From: JAIRVZ01 sp031553415
GTDB lineage: Bacteria; Bacteroidota; Bacteroidia; Bacteroidales; Azobacteroidaceae
Length of the DNA stretch: 64,000 bases
Direction: 5' to 3'
Assembly (NCBI GenBank): GCA_031553415.1
Contig: JAVBLO010000015.1
Coordinates: 1-64,000, forward strand
A model generated the notes under the pieces. The model was not told where the DNA came from. It did no database searches and saw only the letters and a list, made by a program, of their open reading frames with translations. This document shows, in pieces, positions 44,517 through 52,379 of this stretch. A program made the translations under genes and the position numbers. Each line of letters opens with the position of its first letter. Position 1 is the first letter of the stretch.

Positions 44517-47500
44517 TTATGCTTTTTCCACCTTTACTAACAATTTGAAATCATCTAAATCAAGTTCGATTCCATCCTGAATTTCAGATGATATAAGATT
44601 ATCTGCCAACACCTGGTTTTTAATATAATCATTAAACTCTTCAACAGCCTCATTTACAGCTTTATTCGATTGAACAACAACATTAATCCTGTCTACGATT
44701 TCAAAACCGTTTGCTTTGCGAATATTTTGAATACGGTTTACCAATTCACGGGCAATTCCTTCCTTTCTCAATTCATCAGTAATTGTGATGTCTAAAGCAA
44801 CAGTCAGCTTTCCTTCATTAGCTACCAACCAGCCGGGAATATCTTCGGAAATGATTTCCACATCAGCTAAAGTTACTTCAGCAGATTCACTTCCGACTTG
44901 CAAAATGAATTGACCGTTCTGTTCTAACTGCAAAATCTGTGCCTGACTCATTCCTGCGATTTGGGCGGCCAGGTCTTTCATTATTTTTCCATAACGAGGA
45001 CCTAATTTTTTGAAATCGGGTTTGATTTTTTTCACCAAAATGCCATCAGCATTGTCAACATATTTTATTTCTTTTATATTAACTTCATTCAAAATCAATC
45101 CCAGAACAGCCTCTATAGTTTCTTTCTGGTGAGCATCCAGCACAGGAACCATAATGGAAGACAATGGCTGACGTACTTTAATATTTACTTTCCGGCGCAA
45201 TGCCAATACCATGGATGAAATGGTTTGTGCAATTTGCATTTGTTCTTCCAAATCTTTGTTAATCAATGATTCTTTGCAAACAGGGAAGTCAGACAAGTGA
45301 ACAGATATGGGTACGTGGTGTGCGGTACGCGCGCGATCAGGTTCTGCACTTTCTATGCCGTGTACCAAATCTAAAAACAATTTATCCGCATAAAATGGCG
45401 CTATCGGAGCCATTAATTTAGAGACTGTTTCCAAACAGGTATATAAAGTCTGGTATGCAGAAAGTTTATCCGCATCCATTTTACCTCCCCAGAAACGCTT
45501 GCGGTTAAGACGTACATACCAGTTACTCAGGTTGTCATTTACAAAATCGTTAATGGCACGGCCTGCACGGGTTGGCTCGTAAGTAGAGTAGAATTCATCG
45601 ACTTCTTTAATCAATGTATTCAACAATGAAAGTATCCAACGGTCGATTTCAGGACGTTCTGCAAAAGGGATATCCTGTTCTTTGTATTCGAATCCATCTA
45701 CATTGGCGTATAATGCAAAGAAAGAATATGTGTTGTAAAGCGTTCCGAAAAATTTACGACGGGATTCTTCAATACCTTCCACATCAAATTTCAGGTTATC
45801 CCAGGGAGAAGCATTGGTAATCATATACCAACGCAACGGATCGGAACCATATTTTTCAATTGTTTCAAACGGGTCAACAGCATTACCCAACCGTTTCGAC
45901 ATCTTATTTCCGTTCTTATCTAACACCAAACCGTTGGAAACAACAGTTTTGAACGAAACATTGTCGAAAATCATGGCAGCTATGGCATGAAGCGTAAAAA
46001 ACCATCCACGGGTTTGGTCTACACCTTCAGCAATAAAATCTGCAGGGAATACTTCTCCCCTATCAAATATTTCTTTGTTTTCGAAAGGATAATGGATTTG
46101 CGCATAAGGCATCGCGCCCGAATCGAACCAAACATCAATCAAGTCGGATTCACGTTTCATCGATTTTCCTGATTTGGAAACGAGAATGATTTCATCAACA
46201 AACGGACGGTGCAAATCGATATTCTTTACAGCATAATTTTCAGCAGAATAATCTCCGGATTTGAAATTTTCAAACGGATTCTTATTCATGAATCCGGCTG
46301 CAATAGATTTATTAATTTCCTCCATCAACTCTGCCACAGAACCGATACATTTTTCTTCTGTACCATCTTCCGTGCGCCAGATTGGGAGTGGAGTTCCCCA
46401 ATAACGGCTACGACTGAGGTTCCAGTCCTGCAGGTTTTCAAGCCACTTACCGAAACGTCCAGTTCCAGTTGATTGAGGTTTCCAGTTGATTGTATTGTTG
46501 AGTTCAATCATCCGTTCACGGCAGGCAGTTGTGCGGATAAACCAGCTATCCAAAGGATAATAAAGCACCGGTTTATCAGTACGCCAGCAATGCGGATAAT
46601 TATGTATCTGCTTTTCGATTTTGAATACCAAATTTTGTTGCTTTAACATCACACAAAGGTCAATATCGAGAGTAGTATCATTTTCTGTTAATTTAGGGTC
46701 ATAGTCATTTTTAACGAAACGACCTGCATATTCCTTATATAAATCAACATTGACATTTTCCCTGACAAAACCGGCATCCAAATCCTCAAGTCTGAAATAC
46801 TTTCCTGTCAAATCAACCATAGGACGGCGGTTACCGTCTTTATCTATGAACATCAACGGAGGAACACCATTGGCCTTGGCCACACGATCATCATCAGCAC
46901 CGAAAGTTGGCGCTATATGAACAATTCCGGTACCATCTTCTGTAGTCACAAAATCACCTGTAATTACACGGAAAGCACCTGGTCCCGGATTTACCCAGGG
47001 AATCAATTGTTCATATTCCATTCCTGCCAAATCGGAATCTTTATAAGAAGCTACTATTTTGAAAGGAGCTATTTTATCTCCTTGTCTATAGTCTTCCATA
47101 TTCATCTCCAACGCTTTTTCATTGAAATGTGTAAAGAGCAATTCACGCGCCATAACAGCTGTCATCGGCTTGGCTGTATAAGGGTTATATGTTTGAACAG
47201 CTACATAATCGATATTTGGTCCAACACAAAGCGCCGTATTGGAAGGAAGCGTCCAGGGAGTAGTTGTCCAAGCCAGGAAATAAGCATCACCGAACTGTGC
47301 CATTTCCGGTTTCGGATTTTTAATCTTGAATTGCGCCGTGCAAGTTGTATCCTTCACATCTCGGTAACAACCTGGTTGGTTCAATTCATGCGTACTTAAC
47401 CCTGTTCCCGCTGCCGGGGAATAAGGCTGGATAGTATATCCTTTATATAGTAATCCCTTTTTGTAAAGTTCCTTAAGTAAATACCAAAGCGTTTCGATAT

Positions 47501-47969
47501 AACGGTTATCATAAGTGATATATGGGTCATCCATATCCACCCAGTATCCCATTTTGCGGGTCAGATCTTCCCACTCTTTGGTATATTTCATTACATCTTT
47601 ACGGCAGGCGGCATTGTATTCTGCCACGGAAATTGTTTTTCCTATATCTTCTTTGGTAATTCCCAATGCTTTTTCCACGCCAAGTTCTACAGGAAGCCCA
47701 TGAGTATCCCATCCGGCCTTGCGTTTCACCTGATAACCTTTCATCGTTTTGTAACGGCAGAAAATGTCTTTGATAGAGCGGGCAATTACGTGGTGAATTC
47801 CCGGCATCCCATTTGCAGAAGGAGGACCTTCATAAAACACAAATGACGGAGCGCCTTCTCTTATTTCCAAACTTTTGTGGAAAACATCTTCTTTGTCCCA
47901 ACGGTGCAACACTTCCTTGTTGACTTGCGATAAATTGAGGTTACTGTATTCAGTGAATTTCTTACTCAT
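44517..47969 (-). CDS. ileS: Isoleucyl-tRNA synthetase
   Basis: About 1150 residues from the ATG at 47969 (MSKKFTEYSNLNLSQVNKEV); an ATG 26 codons upstream is in frame but lies in a hairpin sequence with unusual composition, so it is not used. Signatures: PGIHHVIARSIKD (HIGH), WDTHGLPVELGVEK, editing domain, WFDSGAMPYAQ, GNKMSKRLGN (KMSKS) and a C-terminal anticodon-binding domain. Full length, eukaryote-like class typical of this phylum. Confidence 0.96.
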   Translation of the reverse strand: MSKKFTEYSNLNLSQVNKEVLHRWDKEDVFHKSLEIREGAPSFVFYEGPPSANGMPGIHHVIARSIKDIFCRYKTMKGYQVKRKAGWDTHGLPVELGVEKALGITKEDIGKTISVAEYNAACRKDVMKYTKEWEDLTRKMGYWVDMDDPYITYDNRYIETLWYLLKELYKKGLLYKGYTIQPYSPAAGTGLSTHELNQPGCYRDVKDTTCTAQFKIKNPKPEMAQFGDAYFLAWTTTPWTLPSNTALCVGPNIDYVAVQTYNPYTAKPMTAVMARELLFTHFNEKALEMNMEDYRQGDKIAPFKIVASYKDSDLAGMEYEQLIPWVNPGPGAFRVITGDFVTTEDGTGIVHIAPTFGADDDRVAKANGVPPLMFIDKDGNRRPMVDLTGKYFRLEDLDAGFVRENVNVDLYKEYAGRFVKNDYDPKLTENDTTLDIDLCVMLKQQNLVFKIEKQIHNYPHCWRTDKPVLYYPLDSWFIRTTACRERMIELNNTINWKPQSTGTGRFGKWLENLQDWNLSRSRYWGTPLPIWRTEDGTEEKCIGSVAELMEEINKSIAAGFMNKNPFENFKSGDYSAENYAVKNIDLHRPFVDEIILVSKSGKSMKRESDLIDVWFDSGAMPYAQIHYPFENKEIFDRGEVFPADFIAEGVDQTRGWFFTLHAIAAMIFDNVSFKTVVSNGLVLDKNGNKMSKRLGNAVDPFETIEKYGSDPLRWYMITNASPWDNLKFDVEGIEESRRKFFGTLYNTYSFFALYANVDGFEYKEQDIPFAERPEIDRWILSLLNTLIKEVDEFYSTYEPTRAGRAINDFVNDNLSNWYVRLNRKRFWGGKMDADKLSAYQTLYTCLETVSKLMAPIAPFYADKLFLDLVHGIESAEPDRARTAHHVPISVHLSDFPVCKESLINKDLEEQMQIAQTISSMVLALRRKVNIKVRQPLSSIMVPVLDAHQKETIEAVLGLILNEVNIKEIKYVDNADGILVKKIKPDFKKLGPRYGKIMKDLAAQIAGMSQAQILQLEQNGQFILQVGSESAEVTLADVEIISEDIPGWLVANEGKLTVALDITITDELRKEGIARELVNRIQNIRKANGFEIVDRINVVVQSNKAVNEAVEEFNDYIKNQVLADNLISSEIQDGIELDLDDFKLLVKVEKA

Positions 47970-47997
47970 ATAAGTATCAAGTTTGTGAATAGGGAAG

Positions 47998-48037
47998 CTT
48001 CGCTGTGAGTAGTGAGTCAGACTCACCGAGAGCGAAG
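47998..48037. promoter_or_regulatory. Hairpin in the ileS leader
   Basis: CTTCGCT (47998-48004) pairs with AGCGAAG (48031-48037), and inside TGAGT pairs with ACTCA. The hairpin lies between the -7 element and the ileS ATG, so it would form in the leader. Role unknown; no T-box features were seen. Confidence 0.5.
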
Positions 48038-48088
48038 TGAACCTCACAATCCACCATTCCCATTTTTTATAGTTTTAAAAAACAGGCA

Positions 48089-48096
48089 CAAAGGTA
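48089..48096 (-). promoter_or_regulatory. -7 element before ileS
   Basis: TACCTTTG on the minus strand (TAnnTTTG), about 120 bases before the chosen ATG; -33 weak. Confidence 0.5.
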
Positions 48097-48118
48097 CAAA
48101 ATTTTGCACGTTTTCTTA

Positions 48119-48696
48119 TTATTCAGCAAAAATTTCTTTGAAGTCGAGTTTCAATCCGGGCAAAGTCTGGACAGAAATAAAATCGGTTTGTTCTTTCAGA
48201 TAAGTTGTTGCCTTTCCGTATTTTCACTGGAGGAAGATAATACTTCTACAACCATATCGGGCGCACCAATGCATCCTCTTTCATCTATTTTTGAAGGATC
48301 GCAAATAACACAAACATCAGGTTGAACCACAGTATCTATCTTGTCATCTTGAATATCTTCCGGTTTTTTAGGCAATCGCACATCAAAAGGAGCATGAAAT
48401 ACTTTACAATTTCCTTTCTGCTTTTTTACATAGTTATACATTTCATAATATATCTCTCCTGAAATAGAAGCATGCCGGCTGGTTGGGGCCGACATCAGAC
48501 GTACAATTCCACCTATCAATTCACGCATTTTATCATCTATCCAGGTCAAATAATCAGCATAAGTATAATGCTTGTTATAATCAAATATTGAATTATAGGC
48601 AACAGATGGTTCCTGAACTACTGAAGGTTCTGATTCTTTGAGTTCATACTTCTCCGGAAGTTTCTTTTTCGTTTCTTTCTTGTTTTCAGGTTTCAT
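48119..48696 (-). pseudogene. Broken Uma2-family gene with internal deletion and frameshift
   Basis: The first part, from the ATG at 48696, is intact and close to the 41752 paralogue (TYADYLTWIDDKMRELIGG, HAPFDVRLP, VVQPDVCVICDPSKIDERGC, APDMVVEVLSSSS), then reads ENTERQQLI-stop. In another frame the true C-terminus follows directly: KYGKATTYLKEQTDFISVQT LPGLKLDFKEIFAE-stop, ending at 48119. By comparison about 37-40 codons between VEVLS and this end are gone, including the conserved KAGVKEYWIIDP core. Confidence 0.85.
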
Positions 48697-48874
48697 ACTG
48701 TGAAAAATTTTGTGATCAATTCATTCATTTGGGTTGTTGCAAATATATAGATATTTTCCATTCAATACAAACTTTTTACTTCAATAATATTGTATTGAAC
48801 TTTATAATTTTAGCTTTGTAAAGTTTTATGATACAATAAAATACGACAAACATTGATATTAATAATTAAACTTT
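48697..48874. other. Gene-free upstream part of the Uma2-RNA spacer
   Basis: 178 bases of AT-rich sequence with no gene. It should hold the promoter of the Uma2 pseudogene on the minus strand; I see no clear consensus. The rest of the spacer to 49109 holds the structured RNA. Confidence 0.4.
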
Positions 48875-48882
48875 TATTTTTG
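48852..48882 (+). promoter_or_regulatory. Promoter of the structured RNA
   Basis: ATTG (48852-48855), 19 bases, TATTTTTG (48875-48882): a near-complete Bacteroidota promoter. The start would be about 48889-48891. Confidence 0.7.
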
Positions 48883-48889
48883 CAGGAAA

Positions 48890-49070
48890 TATTTAGAAAA
48901 AGCGTTTAACTGCTTCTCGTGCTACAAAAGGTCGAAATTTTATAGGAACACGAAAGAAACAGGTGAATGCCCTCTGCTTATAACGGCGGGGGGTGTTATT
49001 CCTGTTCGTGTTCCAGGACTTCGACCTCCGCGTAGCCGATAGGATAATGCCCTACCGCTTTTTATTTTAA
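48890..49070 (+). ncRNA. Structured RNA, candidate 6S (ssrS-like) RNA
   Basis: About 180 bases with its own promoter and a 3' T-rich end. The ends pair (AAAAAGCG 48897-48904 with CGCTTTTT 49056-49063). After a large 16/19-base internal loop, successive helices follow: GCTAC/GTAGC (48921/49032), AGGTCGAA/TTCGACCT (48929/49020), GGAACACG/CGTGTTCC (48945/49007), AACAGG/CCTGTT (48958/49001) and AATGCCC/GGGTGTT (48966/48991). A single long rod with one large bubble is the layout of 6S RNA; SRP RNA, RNase P and tmRNA motifs are absent. It has no convincing reading frame. Class assignment is tentative; presence of a structured RNA is well supported. Confidence 0.7.
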
Positions 49071-49109
49071 ACCGTTTGCCAAGTAGGGAGCAAGCCCAAG
49101 CATATTATT

Positions 49110-49502
49110 TTGAAAAACCTAATTAATTTTCCCACTTCGGTTTTTAAACCTAAATACAAAATTATCCTGAAACAAGTCTTGTCGGTTTTGGATTGCGATA
49201 AATCAATAGCCAAAATTAATTTTCCTCATAATAAAATAACTATTTTACCTGATTTGCCTAAACCTGGTGAAGAATTGATGGAAATCAGGATTCGTGATGC
49301 CACTGTTACCTATGTTTTAAATAAAGAACAGATTTGTGTTACCGGTTATCTTTTTCTTGATAATCTATCCGACCTGGAAGGATATCTGAATGCTTGCAAC
49401 AAGCATTTCAAAATTGCGGGATTAGGTTATTGGAAGTATAAAGTTCATTATATTGAATTAAAGAAAGAGGAAGAATTTGATTCTTTCTTACATTTTAGAT
49501 AA
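49110..49502 (+). CDS. Small protein of unknown function with TTG start
   Basis: 130 residues if it starts at the TTG at 49110; there is no ATG further upstream before a stop. MKNLINFPTSVFKPKYKIIL is basic with no signal peptide; the body alternates predicted strands and helices (SIAKINFPHNKITILPDL, EIRIRDATVTYVLNKEQICV, DLEGYLNACNKHFKIAGLGY). No family recognised. It follows the structured RNA by about 40 bases and could be translated from read-through. Confidence 0.5.
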   Translation: MKNLINFPTSVFKPKYKIILKQVLSVLDCDKSIAKINFPHNKITILPDLPKPGEELMEIRIRDATVTYVLNKEQICVTGYLFLDNLSDLEGYLNACNKHFKIAGLGYWKYKVHYIELKKEEEFDSFLHFR

Positions 49503-49632
49503 CGGCACACAGATTTTATAGTTTAGCCACGAATTTCACAAATCAACACTAAAATAAAAGTGTGAATTCGTGCAATTCGTGTCTAAATCATTTAAAATTA
49601 AAATCTGTGCAATTCGTGTAATCTGTGTGCTA
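49503..49632. repeat. Inverted repeat between converging genes
   Basis: Left arm GCACACAGATTTTATAGTTT then AGCCACGAATT, right arm AATCTGTGCAATTCGTGTAA then TCTGTGTGC, with an inner TGTGAATTCGTGCAATTCGTG. GCACACAGATT pairs with AATCTGTGTGC. It fills the gap between the small unknown gene (+) and the peptide transporter (-). Confidence 0.65.
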
Positions 49633-51162
49633 TTATTTAGCCACTTTCTCCAACCATTTCAACATGGCCAGCATCGTAAACATGGAAATCAAACAGGCAA
49701 CAACAAATATACACCAAGTTGCCCAGATAGGAATACTCTTATAGAAAATTACTCCTAAAAATAACAATTGGTTCCCAACTGCTGTAGCAGACAACCATCC
49801 TCCCTGCATAATTCCCTGGTATTGAGGGGGAGCTACTTTCGAAACAAAAGCAATTCCCAAAGGACTGATAAATAACTCTGCAATAGTTAATATCAAATAG
49901 GTACCAATCAATAACCAAGGCGTTACACGCATGGCATCAGTTAAACCTCCCATTGCTTTTCTTTCCGCATCAGTAGGTAATCCGAAAGAACCTAAAGCCA
50001 TAACTGCAAAAGCGATGGCGGCAATACCCATACCGATAGCAATTTTTTTAGGGGTGGATATTTCATAACCTTTGGCTTTCAACCATCCAAATAATGCAAT
50101 CACCACAGGAGTAAGAAATACAACAAAAAACGGATTGAATGCCTGGAAAACTTCAGCACCTTCCAAAGTTGTAAAACCAAGATTTACCTTCAACAACCGG
50201 GTATAGTTATCAGCAAACAAGGTTAAAGTTTGCCCGTTCTGATGGAAAGAAAACCAAAAGAAGATAACAACTCCAAACACTGCAAATAATGCATAAAGCC
50301 TTTGTTTGACCTCCCTTGCATCCATTTCAACAATAGTGGAAGATGCTTCATTTTTATTACTCACAATTTTTGCAGCCGGGTCAGGAAGGCGGTTCTTATT
50401 AAATAAAAATATAACCAGTGATATCAACATTGCAAAAATTGCAATCCCGAAAGAATAATGATATCCCGTCATAAAAACATTAAGGTATTCATTAGCGAAA
50501 GCAGTAAGGTCTGTCGAAGGTCCTCCCATTTGCAAAGCCAATTCCGTATATCGTGCAGAAGCTTCTGCTGTCATATTACCACTCAACCACTCATTACACA
50601 GGGCAGGAAGGTCGGCATTAAATTGAAAGCCTTTACTTTGCACCCACCAGTTGCGTAAACCAACAGCCATTAACGGAGCAAACATAGCTCCAATATTGAT
50701 GAACATATAAAAAATCTGGAAACCGGTCTCCCGTTTTTCCGCATATTCCGGATTGTCATACAATTGGCCTACAACTGCCTGCAGGTTTCCTTTAAATAAG
50801 CCATTACCAAATGCTATGGCAAAAAGACCGATACATGTCAATGTTAGTATTAATGGCATATTCTGTACCGGAGTCGGAGTCGGTATTGCCAACAAAACAT
50901 ACCCGATACTCATTAATACGAGACCAAACAAAATAGTTGACTTGTATTTTTTGGTTTTATCTGCAATGATTCCTCCGACAAGAGCCAGAACATAAATCAT
51001 CGCATAAAATACTGAATAGATGATAGCACCCTGCGAACCTGCGAATCCGAATTTATTATTCAGGAACAGCAATAAAATTGCCATCATAATGTAAAACCCG
51101 AAGCGCTCACCCATGTTGGAAAGAGCAGCTCCAATTAATCCTTTAGGTTGATTTTTGAACAT
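49633..51162 (-). CDS. POT/PTR2-family proton-coupled peptide transporter
   Basis: 509 residues with about 14 membrane segments. NMGERFGFYIMMAILLLFL, GGIIADKTKKYKSTILFGL, GNGLFKGNLQAVVGQLY and FQIFYMFINIGAMFAPL are the family signatures (ER near the N-terminus, FIN motif). It imports di- and tripeptides. It starts 14 bases after apbE and probably shares its mRNA. Confidence 0.92.
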   Translation of the reverse strand: MFKNQPKGLIGAALSNMGERFGFYIMMAILLLFLNNKFGFAGSQGAIIYSVFYAMIYVLALVGGIIADKTKKYKSTILFGLVLMSIGYVLLAIPTPTPVQNMPLILTLTCIGLFAIAFGNGLFKGNLQAVVGQLYDNPEYAEKRETGFQIFYMFINIGAMFAPLMAVGLRNWWVQSKGFQFNADLPALCNEWLSGNMTAEASARYTELALQMGGPSTDLTAFANEYLNVFMTGYHYSFGIAIFAMLISLVIFLFNKNRLPDPAAKIVSNKNEASSTIVEMDAREVKQRLYALFAVFGVVIFFWFSFHQNGQTLTLFADNYTRLLKVNLGFTTLEGAEVFQAFNPFFVVFLTPVVIALFGWLKAKGYEISTPKKIAIGMGIAAIAFAVMALGSFGLPTDAERKAMGGLTDAMRVTPWLLIGTYLILTIAELFISPLGIAFVSKVAPPQYQGIMQGGWLSATAVGNQLLFLGVIFYKSIPIWATWCIFVVACLISMFTMLAMLKWLEKVAK

Positions 51163-51176
51163 AATTTATTGTGTTT

Positions 51177-52199
51177 TTAACGGTTTAAATATTTCTCCAT
51201 ATTCCTTTGCCCAACTTTATGCGCTCCGTTTTCATCATAAATCAAATAATATGACAAACCTTCTATTTTTTTTGCAAGGGAATCAGAAGTATCGACACCC
51301 AAAACCATGAATGCTGTTGCATACGCATCTGCAAGCATACATTCAGGCATAATAACAGAAGCGCTTAACACATTTTTTTCTGCCGGATAACCTGTTCTGG
51401 GATCAATAATATGAGAGTATTTTTTCCCTTCTTTGATATAATAGTTGCGGTAATTTCCGGAAGTAGCTAATCCGCCTTCACATAGGCTCACAACTTCCTG
51501 ACGTTCAAGCGGATGTCCGGTATTATCATCTTCCGGTTTAGTTATTTCGATTTTCCAACAAGAATTGTTTGGATTTAAGCCTTTAACATATACTTCTCCT
51601 CCAATCTCAATCATATAATTTTTAACCCTGCAGGAATCAAACATTTCTGCAAGCACATCACAAGCATAACCCTTGGCTATCGCAGAAGTATTCAACATGG
51701 TACGCGGGTCTTCTTTCTCAACTATACGCCCATTCAACCGGATTTTATCGTATCCGACAAATTGTTTTACACTATCAATTGCAGCCTGAGATGGAGCTTT
51801 GGAATCATCAAAACCAAATCCCCAAAGGTTCACCAATGGTGCACATGTTATATCAAATGCACCACCGGTTTGTTTGGATATTTCTTGTGATTGATTGAAT
51901 ACCTTTATAAACCTATCGTCGGCTTCTACGGGAATATTATTATTGACCTTATATATTACAGACTTTTCATTAAACGGATTTAACGATAAATCAAAAGCAT
52001 TCAATACAGAATCAATCTCGTTATCAAGGGGTTTATTATATTTATACTTGATATGGAAAGTAGTATGGAATATTTCTCCCTGATAAAAGTAATATTTTTC
52101 AGCATTGCCACATCCGGTAAAAAAAATTATAACACACCATAAAACTAACAGTTTTTTGAGACGGACAATCTTGTTGCAATAAATTTTCAAAACATTCAT
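51177..52199 (-). CDS. apbE: FAD:protein FMN transferase lipoprotein
   Basis: 340 residues. Lipobox at C30 (FFTGC). ApbE signatures include TGGAFDITCAPLVNLWGFG, NTSAIAKGYACDVL, YMIEIGGEVYVKG, GGLATSGNYRNYY, HIIDPRTGYP and the metal-site ADAYATAFMVLG. It transfers FMN to threonine in proteins such as NqrB/C and RnfG in the periplasm. No target gene is in the window. Confidence 0.95.
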   Translation of the reverse strand: MNVLKIYCNKIVRLKKLLVLWCVIIFFTGCGNAEKYYFYQGEIFHTTFHIKYKYNKPLDNEIDSVLNAFDLSLNPFNEKSVIYKVNNNIPVEADDRFIKVFNQSQEISKQTGGAFDITCAPLVNLWGFGFDDSKAPSQAAIDSVKQFVGYDKIRLNGRIVEKEDPRTMLNTSAIAKGYACDVLAEMFDSCRVKNYMIEIGGEVYVKGLNPNNSCWKIEITKPEDDNTGHPLERQEVVSLCEGGLATSGNYRNYYIKEGKKYSHIIDPRTGYPAEKNVLSASVIMPECMLADAYATAFMVLGVDTSDSLAKKIEGLSYYLIYDENGAHKVGQRNMEKYLNR

Positions 52200-52225
52200 C
52201 TTTATGAATAAATTGTATTTACCGG

Positions 52226-52233
52226 CAAAAATA
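52226..52233 (-). promoter_or_regulatory. -7 element before apbE
   Basis: TATTTTTG on the minus strand (TAnnTTTG), 27 bases before the ATG; -33 weak. Confidence 0.5.
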
Positions 52234-52296
52234 CATATAAGATTTTATAACATTGGTAGTCCGATAAAAAATTATTGCATGAACTGTTTTGATTTT

Positions 52297-52328
52297 TTTG
52301 CTATTGTGATAATTATTTCTCATTTTTG
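52297..52328 (+). promoter_or_regulatory. Promoter of the hybrid two-component regulator
   Basis: TTTG (52297-52300), exactly 20 bases, CATTTTTG (52321-52328), one base off TAnnTTTG. The predicted start is about 45 bases before the ATG. Confidence 0.7.
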
Positions 52329-52379
52329 TATAAACTGAATTTTCGGAATAAAAGAATGTTTTGAATTTCGCTAACTATT

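Noticed and set aside
47970..48047. 26-codon N-terminal extension of ileS
   Set aside because: The extension is encoded by the leader hairpin, has odd composition and is not typical of IleRS; the ATG at 47969 gives the expected MSKKFTEY start.
41752..48696. Composite transposon flanked by two Uma2 copies
   Set aside because: The copies are in opposite orientation but flank essential genes, with no terminal repeats or transposase; they are simply paralogues.
48897..49063. SRP RNA, RNase P RNA or tmRNA for the structured RNA
   Set aside because: The GGAAGG/AGCA SRP loop, the GAGGAAAGTCC RNase P core and a tag-peptide frame are all missing.
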